Shown in pieces: positions 22,162-32,801 of a stretch of DNA of 64,000 nt. The notes beneath the pieces are model-generated. The model was not told where the DNA came from. It saw only the letters and a program-made list of their open reading frames with translations, and did no database searches. Source of the stretch: Euphorbia lathyris (Eukaryota; Streptophyta; Magnoliopsida; Malpighiales; Euphorbiaceae). Numbering within the stretch: position 1 is the first letter of the stretch; each line of letters starts with the position of its first letter. The translations under genes were made by a program, and so were the position numbers. The DNA lies in assembly GCF_963576675.1 (NCBI RefSeq), contig NC_088914.1, forward strand, positions 13,619,001 to 13,683,000. The letters are read 5' to 3'.

Positions 22162-22579
22162 TCAAAGTATAATCCCTTGGTCAGCAATTTCTTTCCTGAA
22201 GACGTGAGACTTTATGGCCTTGATGCTTTTAGAGGAGCTTCTCGACCCAGATTGAAAACTAGACCGAGACTTGGCAGAACCACCAAACCGACCCCCACCA
22301 AGATCACCCCCAAAAAAATTGGAAAACATGTCATTCAGGCCAAAACCGAACCTGAACCACCAAAGGAAAATGAAAATGATTTGGAATCTTCCTAGGCCCC
22401 CATATTTTTCCATGCATCTGGTTTGAAGCTTAACTGAGTTTGTCCCTGTCCACCGCTTGTGAAATAACTATAGCCACTCTGATCACCAGGAGAGCCAACA
22501 CCAAACCCAGGGTTGCCTTTCTCATCTCCATATAGGTCGTAATTCTTCCTCTTCTCTTCGTCTGATAGAATCTCATATG
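22162..22579 (-). pseudogene. Captured J-domain (DnaJ/ERdj-type) protein exon
   Basis: Read on the minus strand from a splice-acceptor-like CAG at about 22580, the exon encodes the end of a J domain (AYEILSDEEKRKNYDLYGD). A Gly/Ser/Phe-rich linker follows, with GYSYFTSGGQGQ, then FGLNDMFSNFFGGDLGGG, ending in KEIADQGIIL. This layout resembles plant ER-lumen J proteins of the ERdj3A/TMS1 kind, where a thioredoxin-like domain follows; that attribution is from memory. A TAG interrupts the frame near 22393, so it is a pseudogene fragment carried by the CACTA element. Confidence 0.65.
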
Positions 22580-22684
22580 CTGATGAGACGGAAAAAAAGA
22601 AGTAAATACCTTAACTAGAAAATTGCATTTTGTTCAGAAAAGAAACAACAAACCAATTTCTTATTGATATAATAATTGAATTAT

Positions 22685-22920
22685 GAACAAACACAGCCAC
22701 CTTAGTTAATTATGGAATCTGCTCACTGCACCAAAAAACCTAACTTACCTCGAGAAGTAGATCTCTTTTCCTCAACACCAACCCAGCATCCATTAATCAT
22801 GGTGGGAGAAGCCTAAAATACAATGAAAAAACGCCTAAATTGAAGACCTTATGAACATAATTCAATAGGGAAAAGAAATAGTGTAAGGTAAACTGGAAAA
22901 GCAAACATAGAACACAATTA
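22685..22920. repeat. Internal duplication of the Pack-CACTA, copy 1
   Basis: A 236-bp segment repeated at 23807-24042 (offset 1,122 bp) with only a handful of differences. It holds intron-like sequence and a GT-ended short exon-like stretch (minus ATCTACTTCTCGAG before GTAAGTT). Confidence 0.85.
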
Positions 22921-23806
22921 TGGAATTAAGGGAATGACAATAATACTGTTAAAGTTGGCATTTTGAACAAAAGCCTAAAGTATCCATGTGTGTCATTTAA
23001 ACAACATCAACACAAGAAAACAAAGGGAATGATAATAATAAAAGAAAAAGGTTCAGATTTCTGTACCTTCTAAGCTGTCAATTGAACAGAAGGGTAGTCC
23101 TTTCGAATCTTACCCTTGACTAAGCCAAATGGTCATCCTGCAGTAACAAGCAAAAGCTTTTAGACAAGATATGAAATCACATCGTCATCTTTTTGCCTTT
23201 AACATCATGTTATTTGCTCAGCATTTTGTAGAATGGCTGATCTTCAAATATGCTAAATTAGTCGATGTTTTGATGACTTAAGACACAATATGGACAAAGA
23301 CATCCTAATAGTGATCACTATCCGATTCAACAATTGTAACCAAGTTATTCAATAATTTGAAGCATGAAAATATTCAGATTTTCAAGATCAGACACATACA
23401 TACCACTCAAAAACAATAAAATCATACCATAGAGGTTGAAGGTGCTCCTCATATCACACATCTTTTTATTTTTGCCGAATTCAAAGCAAATGAAGCAAGA
23501 TGCCAATCAGAACACAAACTCTAGAGACCGTTGACATATGCTAGCAAAATTAATCATGCAATTTGTGATTCAAAAATTGGGGTTTTGACCTTGTGGATCA
23601 TATTTAGTAGCAAAAGAGACCGCATAAGAATTTAGGAACTACATTATTCTAAATTATTCTATTGATACATGTACAAAACTATACCTAGTATGAAGGGTTG
23701 TTTAATAACACAAAATGACAAAATACAGCTCAAAACCCTTAGTTGGATAGATAACAAATCTAAGAACTCGGAAAACTGTACAAAGCAAGGTCAACGCTTA
23801 CTTAAC

Positions 23807-24042
23807 GAACAAACACAGCCACCTTAGTTAATTATGGAATCTGCTCACTGCACCAAAAAACCTAACTTACCTCGAGAAGTAGATCTCTTTTACTCAACAC
23901 CAACCCAGCATCCATTAATCATGATGGGAAAAGCCTAAAATACAATGAAAAAACGCCTCAATCGAAGACCTTATGAACATAATTCAATAGGGAAAAGAAA
24001 TAGTGCAAGGTAAACTGCAAAAGCAAACATAGAACACAATTA
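23807..24042. repeat. Internal duplication of the Pack-CACTA, copy 2
   Basis: Second copy of the 236-bp direct repeat. The DNA between the copies (22921-23806) has no recognisable coding sequence. Confidence 0.85.
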
Positions 24043-24099
24043 GTTTTAGCCAAACTATAATAACTTTCCAAATTATTCTATATAGCTAATCATTAAATT

Positions 24100-24960
24100 C
24101 CTTGTTTATTTAAGTTTATGACTTGTAGAAGTTCCAGAAGCATAAGGCAGGAAAAGATCATCTCTACAACTTTCTTTGGTGGATCATTACGGAAGCCAAT
24201 TGACAACAAATGGCAAACACCATGACAAATAAGTTCTATCTCTGAAATCGTGCAAATGAGAAGAAGAAGCTTTTAGAAGTGCTTGGTCCCTCAGAAGCAC
24301 CTAAGAACTTTTCAACAGTCAATTCACACAAACTGTGTTTATATAACGGTAGTTGGAATCACATAGCGAATGTTCTCAGCGTCATCAGATCTGTACACCT
24401 AAAGAAGTGTCTCGTGAAAAGATAATAAGGAAACAGAAAATCAATGCCTGAGAATCGAAAAGGCATACAGTTTCATAAGATTCCATCCCAATCCATAAGC
24501 CATTTAACAGCAATTTCAACAATGGTCCCGAAAAAATCCCCAAATTCACCAAGCAAGCCAAGAGCAACCATAGAGGAATCGAAGTTATTAGAAGAGGCAG
24601 TGGAATTTTTACAGGTAAAAGAACAGAAACCATTAACAGAAGAACAAAAACCATTAACAGAAATCGTTAACAGAAGAATAGAAATCATTAACAGAAGAAC
24701 AGAAACCATAAACAAGAACAGAAATCATTAATAAAAGAGAAATTTCCACAAATCTGTGAAGCTATGCAGTAGGAGGCGTTGAAGTTGTCCGATCGGAGGC
24801 TTTGAGGTGGCACAAGCCTTGCCACGGTGGAACAAATGTCAGGCGGCCGACCGTATGGGGAAGAAAGGAGGTGGCGGCAGTTCGATGGGGAATAAGAAAA
24901 CAAAGAAAGAAATCGTGATTTTTAGGTCTGATTTTTAGGGTTCATTTTTTTCTGGCTTTG
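24100..24960 (-). pseudogene. Further captured host fragments, unidentified
   Basis: The minus strand holds open stretches that look exonic. One is around 24125-24280 (contains ICHGVCHLLSIGFRNDPPKK). Another is around 24475-24640 (contains SSMVALGLLGEFGDFFGTIVE). GC-richer 5'-leader-like sequence lies up to about 24960. I do not recognise the source gene or genes. Short repeats of AACAGAA/ATTAACAGAAG occur at 24620-24730. Confidence 0.35.
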
Positions 24961-25633
24961 AGGTGGCGGCAGTTTTATTTAACCTTTTTCTTTTTTTCAT
25001 TAAGTTTTTTAGACAGAAAAAATATGTTTTATGGTTTACATTTTTTTTAATTTATATCATTTTAATAAATTGTATAAATCTGTAACAAAATTGTTAATCT
25101 ATCAATATTTTATTTTAAATTTATTTTTTATATTTAAAAAATTATAATTAATATTAATATTATACCAATTATTAATTAATAGTTTTATATTAATTAAATT
25201 ATTTTTTATTTTTAATTAATTTATATGAGATAAGTTTTTAAGTTTATATATATATACATGCTATTTGATTTTCATCCTTTTTTTTAATTCTTTAGTATTT
25301 TAATAAATATAAATAAAAAGTAATTATATTCAATAGTAGTTCGTATTAGTTGTGTCGCACTTTTAAAAATGAGCGACACAAAGATAACACACTCATTGTG
25401 TCGCTTTGTTAAGGGCGCGTCACAAGATTGCACTTGTGTCACACTGTAAGACATGTGATACAAGAAGTAACTCATTTGTGACGCACACTCTTAAAGCATG
25501 ACACAAGTGATGACACAGGATAGTTAGTTGTGTCGCGTTTACAGAACGCGCGACACTAGTTACTTTGTTGTGTCGCTTTATCTTCAAGTGCGACACAAGA
25601 GGTGTGACACAAGTGAGCATTTCTGTACTAGTA

Positions 25634-25758
25634 GTTCTTTGGAACTTGAGGAAACTAATGGTAAGCGTTTCAAAGTTAACGGTAATCGATGTAAAATCTA
25701 TTACGAAAATATTTCCGAAATAGGAACTAGTTTCGTAACAAGATTTCCTTACATTTAA
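25634..25758 (+). pseudogene. Athila integrase C-terminal end after the CACTA insertion
   Basis: After the GTT target duplication the integrase frame resumes (ETNGKRFKVNGNRCK) and ends at TAA 25756-25758. It is the last part of the gag-pol polyprotein. Confidence 0.8.
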
Positions 25759-26522
25759 ATCATTTCATTTTTCTTTTATTATTTTTATTTTTATTTTATT
25801 TTTATTTTGTTTTGTTTTAGATTATATCATTTTATTAGAATTTTAGATATATAAAAAATATATTCAAGTCATGATTTTAATTAATTTTTAGGAATTTCAT
25901 AAAAATTAGAAAATTCAGTGATTCTCAGTTGAGAATTTCAGATTCTCAGTTGAGAATTCACATATATGAAATTCTTAATGAGGTAGAAATATTTCTGGAC
26001 TTATAGAGAATTTCAAATTCTCAGTTGAGAATTTAGGCATGGCTAGAAGTCAGGAAAATTTCTGGACTTGTAGAGGATTTCAGATTCTCAGTTGAGAATT
26101 CTGATTGAAAATTGAAGGAAAAATTTCTGAACTTACCGAGGATGAGGATTCTCGGTAGAGGATCAGGAGTTTAGAGTTTTGACAACTGATTTTCGCAGGA
26201 AAATCAGCGTGTTGCGACCGCGGGTCAGCATCCACGACCGCGACACGGGGGAAATTTTTGCCCAGATTGAACCTTTTCTCAGCAGTTGTAACTATTCAGA
26301 ATGAAACACTAAGTTTTTCTCATTTCTAAAAGGTTTGTTTCATGCCTTTTCACTTCGAAACAACACCTCTTTTCGTCCTATGATCTTATATATAGGTACT
26401 AGAGGTCCAGTTTTCTGTCACTTTCTTTTTCATCTCTATCAGAACTGTCTCTGATTTTCTTACCATTCATAAAATCCAAACACTAAGTTCAGAACTTTTC
26501 TTCCTTACTCTTTCCAAAAATC
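25759..26522 (+). other. Athila spacer with palindromic repeats
   Basis: Non-coding. Between 25917 and 26165 the imperfect palindrome GATTCTCAGTTGAGAATT recurs four to five times. At 26214-26250 there is a GC-rich module (GCGACCGCGGGTCAGC with CCACGACCGCGACACG) that recurs before the next ORF and in the LTR. The interval may supply a leader or promoter for the ORF at 26523. Confidence 0.5.
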
Positions 26523-27470
26523 ATGGCTTCCTCAAACACTTCATCTAAGAAAGTTATTACTTCACGCAATAAACATGTGGATATATCAGAGCGTTATGGA
26601 TGTAACTTTCCTATCTTCAATCACGATGAGGGAAGGCGCTTCCTGAAACTTCGATACACTTTCTTTGTTGGAATGCTGTACATGGACGACTTTCTTAATG
26701 ATCAATTAGGAATTAAGGAAGATATGAGTCGTTACATGGAGAGACTAGGATGGACCAGATTTGTCGATATGAAGTTTCCTATAATTGGAGACTGGGTGTT
26801 AGAGTTTTTCTGCACTGTGCGTTTTGTTAACAAGCGTCGTGTGCGTCTCAGTTTTCGTCGGCATGGCAAAACTTTCACTTTTGGATATCCTGAATTGCAT
26901 GCTTGGTTTGGTTTTCCTTTGAAGGATACTACCAAACGCCATCATGGAAGAGATATGACGTCCACTGATATTTGGCGAATGCTCACCGGTATCTGGCCTT
27001 TCCACCCAAAACTTGCCTATAATAAGTCTTTCTATTCCAACTCTATACTATATTTGCATAAGTTTCTGAGTCACAGCCTGTTCGGTCGCACGTTCAGTAG
27101 TGTCGTCCAAGAATCTGATCTTTATGTCCTTGGCGATATATTTCAAGGCAACGTGGTTGATTCTTCAAAAATTCTGATGGAGGGTCTTGTTGCCGCATCT
27201 AGATCCAAGGCTAAGAAGGTTGGGTTTGGGAATATTATATGTGGAATAATTCTAGGGACCAAGGGAAGTATTTCTGTTCCTTGGAGTGATGCTGAATCTT
27301 TCCCGATGATAGACTATGAATTTTTAGAATTTGAAGGTCTAGTCAAGCGAGTTTTTCGATCCGGACCAAATTTTCTTTCTGCACCCGAACGACAAGCCTT
27401 CGTGCAGTTGAAAATTGATCGATTTAGGGCTAAGAAAATCCCGATTAAAAGGGACGAATTTTTAGCATAG
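26523..27470 (+). CDS. Athila accessory ORF 1 (ATHILA ORF-1-like protein)
   Basis: An intact 315-codon frame starting at ATG 26523. It is a soluble basic protein with no signal peptide or obvious membrane segment. Landmarks are LGWTRFVDMKFPIIGDWVLE (about residues 74-93) and HKFLSHSLFGRTFSS (about 180-194). Its pattern matches the plant retroelement family called ATHILA ORF-1 or putative plant transposon protein, whose function is not established. It lies downstream of integrase, where some Athila elements place an env-like gene, but it has no envelope features. It is a clear paralogue of the ORF at 28620-29825. It stays intact although gag-pol is broken. Confidence 0.75.
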   Translation: MASSNTSSKKVITSRNKHVDISERYGCNFPIFNHDEGRRFLKLRYTFFVGMLYMDDFLNDQLGIKEDMSRYMERLGWTRFVDMKFPIIGDWVLEFFCTVRFVNKRRVRLSFRRHGKTFTFGYPELHAWFGFPLKDTTKRHHGRDMTSTDIWRMLTGIWPFHPKLAYNKSFYSNSILYLHKFLSHSLFGRTFSSVVQESDLYVLGDIFQGNVVDSSKILMEGLVAASRSKAKKVGFGNIICGIILGTKGSISVPWSDAESFPMIDYEFLEFEGLVKRVFRSGPNFLSAPERQAFVQLKIDRFRAKKIPIKRDEFLA

Positions 27471-28619
27471 TTTGTGTTTTATATTGTTTGTAAATATATG
27501 TACATCAATGTTAATAAATAAATTTTCTTTTTGCACTATATTTCGATTTTGGTTATATGGTTGCATTTTAATTTCATGAATTTAGACCATTGAATCAATT
27601 AAATGCAAACTTAATCTATTTATGACTAATTAAATGTTAATAATTGCATTTCAAGTTCCTTAAATAAGATTCATTTAACTTAACTTATTGAATGCACATA
27701 AATGTTTCAATTAATTTTAGTTCCAAACCTTTCATATTCATAATTTTAACATTCATTAATTAATGCAATTTTTATTTTCATTTTCCATTAATAAGGATAA
27801 ACCTTTGGTTTTCCTTATCATTTAATGATTTTCATTTATGTTTTAAGTACAGATTACATTTTTAAAGAGTTCAGGATAGGATTTATCAAGAAAATGCACG
27901 AAATGAAGTAAAAAAAAAAGCTGAATTTGGGAAGCTACGAGGTGATCCGCGACCGCGGATGCGCTTCCACGGTAACATCAGAAAAAATCCAGAAAATTTC
28001 AGACACAAGATTCGCTGCCCAGCGCGATTCGCGGCCGCGAATGTTGGATTCTCGGTAACTTCAGATTTTTCTTCTCAAATTTCAGAGGATATGTTGGTTG
28101 AAAAACGCGATCCGCGACCGCGGATATACATCCACGACCGCGACACGCGTACTTCAGGCACTCTAGGTCCGGTTTTAGACCTATTTTTCCATTCTTCCTA
28201 CACCTTTTCCTTTTCTATTTAACCTATACCTATTCTTCTTCCTATTCATCCTCTATTTACACCTTTTCCTATTCAACCTCTAACTATATTAATTACTCTT
28301 CCTATTTCAACTATACATATTCCAATTCCTATTTCTACTCTAACTATTTACCTTGTTATTCAAACCCTATATATACCTATTACCTACACACACCTTACAT
28401 CACCTCCAATTTTAACCAATCCCCTACTCTTACCTCTTCCCAATACTTCACTTTTACTCTTCCCAATTTCATCATTACCCTTTTCAATCACCTAAACCTT
28501 TCAATTCAAGTCTACATACAACCTCTACTTCATCTTTAACCTCAAGCTTTTCTCTCTTTTCATCTTTTTCATCTTTTTCTCTACAACCCTAACATTCATA
28601 ACACATAAACACCACAACC
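27471..28619 (+). other. Spacer between the accessory ORFs
   Basis: The AT-rich first half has no coding capacity. From 27943 to 28150 there are three GC-rich modules of the CGATCCGCGACCGCGGAT type. The 28190-28600 stretch is a CT/TA-rich, G-poor leader-like tract just before the second ORF, consistent with a promoter or 5' leader. Confidence 0.5.
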
Positions 28620-29825
28620 ATGCCTAGAGCAAAGCGTGTTGGACACAAGCCAGCTATAACTGAGGCTAATCGCCTTAGGGTTAGTTGCGGGGCTTATTTC
28701 GACATTCATTCTGAAGAAGAAGTTGGACGTTTCAAGCACTTTTCACACGCTAATCGTAAGTTCGTGGATATGCAGTTTCTTAACTTTGATTCGGTAAGAA
28801 AGTTGAACTTCTCTACACAAATTACTGCTTTTATTGAAACTTTGGGATGGGAAACTTTTGCTTCTATGCGTTTTCCACAAATTCAAGAGTATGTGGTTGA
28901 GTTTTTGGTTACTTTAACAATGAACAAGAAGAGGACTGAAATTTCTTTTCGGAATAAGGGTATTACCTATACCGTTGATTATGAGGCTATGGGTAACATG
29001 TTTGGTTTCCCTACTAGTGACTTTTATGATAAGCCTCGGGATTTTGATAATAACTCTTTTTGGCAAACTCTGTCTGACCAAACTTCTTTTGATTCTAAGA
29101 ACACTTCGAGCAAGTTAATTAAGGATAATTGTGTGTTCTTCTTTCACAAGTATTTGAGTTTTTCACTTTTTGGTCGTGTTGAGAGTTCGAAGATTCAAGT
29201 CCGGGATTTGTTTGTTTGGGATTGTTTGTTCAAGGGTTTGCGGGTGGATAGCATTGGAATGCTTTTTGATAATTTGTATCGTGCTTCGAGGGCTCATACC
29301 ACTCAAGTCCCTCTCGGTAATTTGATCACCGCTATTGTTTTGGGAGCAAGGGATGAATTGGCTACTTTTGATATGTCTACCTACCATGGATATGTTCCGG
29401 TTTTGGACATTGCGGCTCTTGAGCGGGCTCATTTATTGGTTTCTGCGGCTCCTCCTGTTTTTATTTCGTATGCTACCTGTATTGCACATCTTCGTGGCAC
29501 TATGGGTGGAGGTGCTTCTAGTTCTCATAATGTAGGTACCGATGAAGAAGGAGCGGAGGAAGGTGGAGAAGCTGCCCCACAAGCCCAAGCAACCCAAGAC
29601 ACTGATCCGGTGGATTTAAGGCGGATTTTGAACCAAATCAACGCAAATAATCGTCAAATGAATTTGAGAATTGATGATTTGGTGGAGAACAATATGGTGA
29701 TGAATGACAACCTCAATACTTTGAGGCGTGCGCATCGTTCGACTCGGCATCGGATGCTTTCATTTTTCCGCCGTCGAAATGTGGAAACTTCACCAACACC
29801 TCCGGATTCCCCGCCACATGCTTAG
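28620..29825 (+). CDS. Athila accessory ORF 2 (ATHILA ORF-1-like protein)
   Basis: An intact 401-codon frame from ATG 28620. It shares the layout of the ORF at 26523: LGWETFASMRFPQIQEYVVE aligns with LGWTRFVDMKFPIIGDWVLE, and HKYLSFSLFGR with HKFLSHSLFGR. A C-terminal extension follows (about residues 300-401) with an acidic/Ala patch, a predicted coiled coil (LRRILNQINANNRQMNLRID) and an Arg-rich tail (HRSTRHRMLSFFRRR). Function is unknown; the coiled coil and basic tail suggest oligomerisation and nucleic-acid or protein binding (inference). Intactness of both ORFs suggests selection until recently or recent insertion. Confidence 0.75.
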   Translation: MPRAKRVGHKPAITEANRLRVSCGAYFDIHSEEEVGRFKHFSHANRKFVDMQFLNFDSVRKLNFSTQITAFIETLGWETFASMRFPQIQEYVVEFLVTLTMNKKRTEISFRNKGITYTVDYEAMGNMFGFPTSDFYDKPRDFDNNSFWQTLSDQTSFDSKNTSSKLIKDNCVFFFHKYLSFSLFGRVESSKIQVRDLFVWDCLFKGLRVDSIGMLFDNLYRASRAHTTQVPLGNLITAIVLGARDELATFDMSTYHGYVPVLDIAALERAHLLVSAAPPVFISYATCIAHLRGTMGGGASSSHNVGTDEEGAEEGGEAAPQAQATQDTDPVDLRRILNQINANNRQMNLRIDDLVENNMVMNDNLNTLRRAHRSTRHRMLSFFRRRNVETSPTPPDSPPHA

Positions 29826-31230
29826 ATTTTATCTTTTATTTTTATCTTATCTTATTTCAATTTCAGTTTCGTACATTTTTATATTTATTATGTTTCGTAC
29901 AATTTCCAATTTCACTTTAATTTTATGATGAATGTTTTTGCTATATCTTTCGTTTATTTCCATTTGTTTTATCTTTAGTGTTTTATCTCCATTTTTGCCC
30001 CCATGAGGACATGATCCAATTTAATTGTGGGAGGAGATATTTACATATATCATTTTATGCAAACAAATGAATGAATGAATGTATGCATCACTTGTTTTTT
30101 TTAAACTATAAAAGCAACATATATATTGCAACACTTTTTAACTACATTGCAACAAATGACAAAAACTTAACATTTTTTTTATGAAATATCATTTTTTACA
30201 TTTATCAAATTAATCATAAGTTATACATCTTTTATGATTATTTTTAGGTTATCATTATCGATAGAAATAAATATTTCTATACGGGTAATATTTTTCAAAA
30301 TATTTTTCACAAATCTTCGACACGATTTTAAGTAAAATTGTCTCGCGTGAATGTATTTAAGTAAAAATTCTTTATTTTTAATCTCTATTTCATATCATGA
30401 AATTCATGATACAATAAATCTTATTTTAAATTTTCAATTAGGTTTATAGGCATTAAATTGAACTAACAATTTTTAGCTCGGTTTTGATTTTGTCTTACAA
30501 TAACACCAATTGAAGTTTTTAAGGAAACTATAGCCACAATACATGTTGAATTTTAAGTCAATATAGGATGAATGTGCTAATTTTCTTTTTCCCAATTCAT
30601 ATTAATTAATCAATAAATCATATTCTTAACTTTTGGCCACGATTGAGACCAACCTTATCACAATCGAGGTATGAAAGGGAAGAAATTAATAAGTAAAGCG
30701 TACTTTTGGCCACGGTTGCGACCACCCTTATCACGATCGAGGTATGAAAGGAACGTTTAAATTAGAAAAATTAAGCGTGTTTAAAGTTTAAAGTAACGAT
30801 TGCGTCCACCCATGGCATGGTCGGTACCTCTTAAGCAAACACAAAACAAATGCATATAAAGTTACGATCGAGACCACCCTTATCACGGGCGTAACTAAGC
30901 AAATAAATTAAACTTAATACTCATATATAATAATTCAAGTTTGGGAAAGGAAATTTGGTGCTTTGAAATGCCTTGAGATGGAAAACTCAATAACATGCGT
31001 GCTTACATCGTCCCGAATACTTCAATTTAAAAATTGAAATACAAGACGAATGATATATCGTATTTATACTAAGTTAGTTTGATATTTTGCGTATAAATTT
31101 GCCATACGAAGTTAGTCTTTTCGGCTTAACTAATTTAAAAGGTAAACACAAAGATATATGTTTTATTTTTATAAAGAGATTAGTTAAGGAATAAATTCAG
31201 TGAAATTTTGCTCGGGACTAGCAAAAGACT
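29826..31230 (+). other. Athila 3' untranslated region with 75-80-bp repeats
   Basis: Long AT-rich stretch without ORFs. Between about 30630 and 30895 an imperfect unit recurs four times, its core reading ACGATTGAGACCACCCTTATCACG followed by ATCGAGGTATGAAAGG in the better copies. A hairpin-rich segment lies near 30240-30420. Confidence 0.6.
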
Positions 31231-31243
31231 AAGTGTGGAGATT
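31231..31243 (+). other. Polypurine tract
   Basis: AAGTGTGGAGATT sits directly before the 3' LTR start, in the position and purine-rich form of the plus-strand primer of Athila/Tat elements. Confidence 0.6.
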
Positions 31244-32796
31244 TGTTAAGCCCAAAATATACCTAAAATATCATTAACATTTACATCATTTTTATTACGA
31301 ATTTGTGTTATTTATATCTGTTTAGATTACTTTTACTTTCGAATATCTTTCTTTCTTGCAAGGTACTTGAATATTTGGTAAAATCCAAATAGGAACGAAA
31401 AAGGATCTAAAACAGAAGAAAAACCCTACAAAAGGAGTCAAAGACGACGTAAATCGAAAGCGCCAAGTCGAGGACACGAACGAAAGCAAGAAGTAAGAAA
31501 ACCTGCCGGGCCGCGACAGTGGATCCCAGACCCGCGGCCGCGACACGCGCGGTACAACCAATTCTCCCCTTCGTCCATCGCTCAGCTTAGTGCTACGTCA
31601 TTCACGGCCGCGGATTACTATCCTCGGTAAGTGCAGAAATTCACCAAGAGCATTTAACACATGCTGAAAATCTAAGAAACGCGTTCGTTCAAGTGGATAA
31701 AGACGTCCTTTCACAACGGACACGACTCTTAACCAACGGATACATCACTTCAAACACAACCCTTCAACATCTATAAATAAAGAGTTGATGTTGAGAAAAA
31801 GTGTAATGAAATGCTATAATATAGATATAGAAATCAGAGCGTAGAACTTATGTCGAAGTTCTAAGTAAAAACATTTCGAGAGTTAGAAATTAGATTCTGT
31901 ACAAAACAAGATGAGGTACACATATTGTTTATAGTTTAATTACAACTCAGTAGCGTTTAGACATTGTTCCAGTTTTAGTTTGCATCATGGTAGTGGCCGA
32001 CCGAATCCCTATTACGAAGTTACAGCGAGAAGATTGAGTAAAGTGTTCGCCCCCGAGCCTGACAACCTCCTAAGGAAACCCAAGGAAGCGGAACCGATCA
32101 AGCCCTTCACTTGCACGCCCTCGAAGAACTCGATGCTCCTTATTCTCTGTAAACTTGTATCAATTTATATTTCATCTAATAAAGTCCGTTCTATTCGACA
32201 AATCGTTATGCAGCACTTATGGTAACCAATCCAATATAAGTGAGGCTGGTGTTTTCATTAATATGCACTTGAATTCAAAATCATTACAAGGAAACTTTGT
32301 TGAACACTTAGGCAAATTATCATCTCGAAAGAGTGTTAATTTGAGTAAGGGCAACTATCCCGAAAGGGTTTTGTCGCGTTCAAAGCCAATTAATTAGAGG
32401 TTCCGTCATTTATTTCATCATCATAATAATACAAAGTTTAAGTTGTTTTCTTTGCTTAATGCAAATGAACAGATTCATTCCTTTTTCTAATAAGTTCTAA
32501 ATGTTCCTATTTTGTAAAATTCATCCTTAAAATCAGAAGATCTTTCTAACAATCGATTTATTCTAAATATATAATCTTATTCCAGCATTTTCAAATACTC
32601 AAAGTTTTCAAATTCAATCAAATAAATTTCCTAAATTCAATTAATCCAATTTTCACTTTTTATTTACATTTTATAAATCTAACAAGTTCGAAATTAAAGA
32701 TTCAAAAATAAGTTTTTCGTTAAAAAACGTATCTCTGTGGGATCGATATTTTTATTACTACAAGCGAAACCGTGCACTTGCGGAAATCGCTCAACA
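31244..32796 (+). repeat. Athila 3' LTR
   Basis: 1,553 bp, co-linear with the 5' LTR. Eight differences by eye; seven are transitions and one is A/C (CCATTCAC versus CCCTTCAC). It is followed by the AGACT target duplication. Confidence 0.92.
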
Positions 32797-32801
32797 AGAC
32801 T

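Larger units (their letters stand above)
21712..25633. mobile_element. Non-autonomous gene-capturing CACTA element (Pack-CACTA)
   Basis: It is 3,922 bp long, starting CACTAGTACAGAAATGC and ending GCATTTCTGTACTAGTA, with a 3-bp target duplication GTT (21709-21711, 25634-25636). Removing it restores the integrase reading frame of the host Athila, confirming the edges. Both ends hold many copies of TTGTGTCGCAC and its inverse GTGCGACACAA over about 200-300 bp, typical CACTA subterminal repeats. No transposase is present. The interior is host-like DNA with exon fragments on the minus strand, including a J-domain protein exon. The right terminal base departs from the usual TAGTG. Confidence 0.85.
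14820..32796 (+). mobile_element. Athila-type Ty3/Gypsy LTR retrotransposon, full length
   Basis: A 17.98-kb element with 1,553-bp LTRs (TGTTAAGCCC...TCAACA), 5-bp target duplication AGACT (14815-14819, 32797-32801), a primer-binding site complementary to tRNA-Asp, a single-frame gag-pol and two extra ORFs after integrase. I count eight substitutions and no indels between the LTRs (about 0.5%), most of them C/T or G/A, so insertion is recent. gag-pol carries three nonsense codons and a 3.9-kb CACTA insertion, so this copy is not autonomous. Lineage is judged from the tRNA-Asp site, pol sequence style and the ATHILA ORF-1-like proteins. Confidence 0.9.

Noticed and set aside
22162..22579. Functional J-domain chaperone gene
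   Set aside because: Only one exon is present, with an in-frame stop, inside a transposon with clear ends.
26523..29825. Envelope-like gene of the Athila element
   Set aside because: Neither ORF has a signal peptide or a convincing membrane span, and both match the ATHILA ORF-1 pattern instead.
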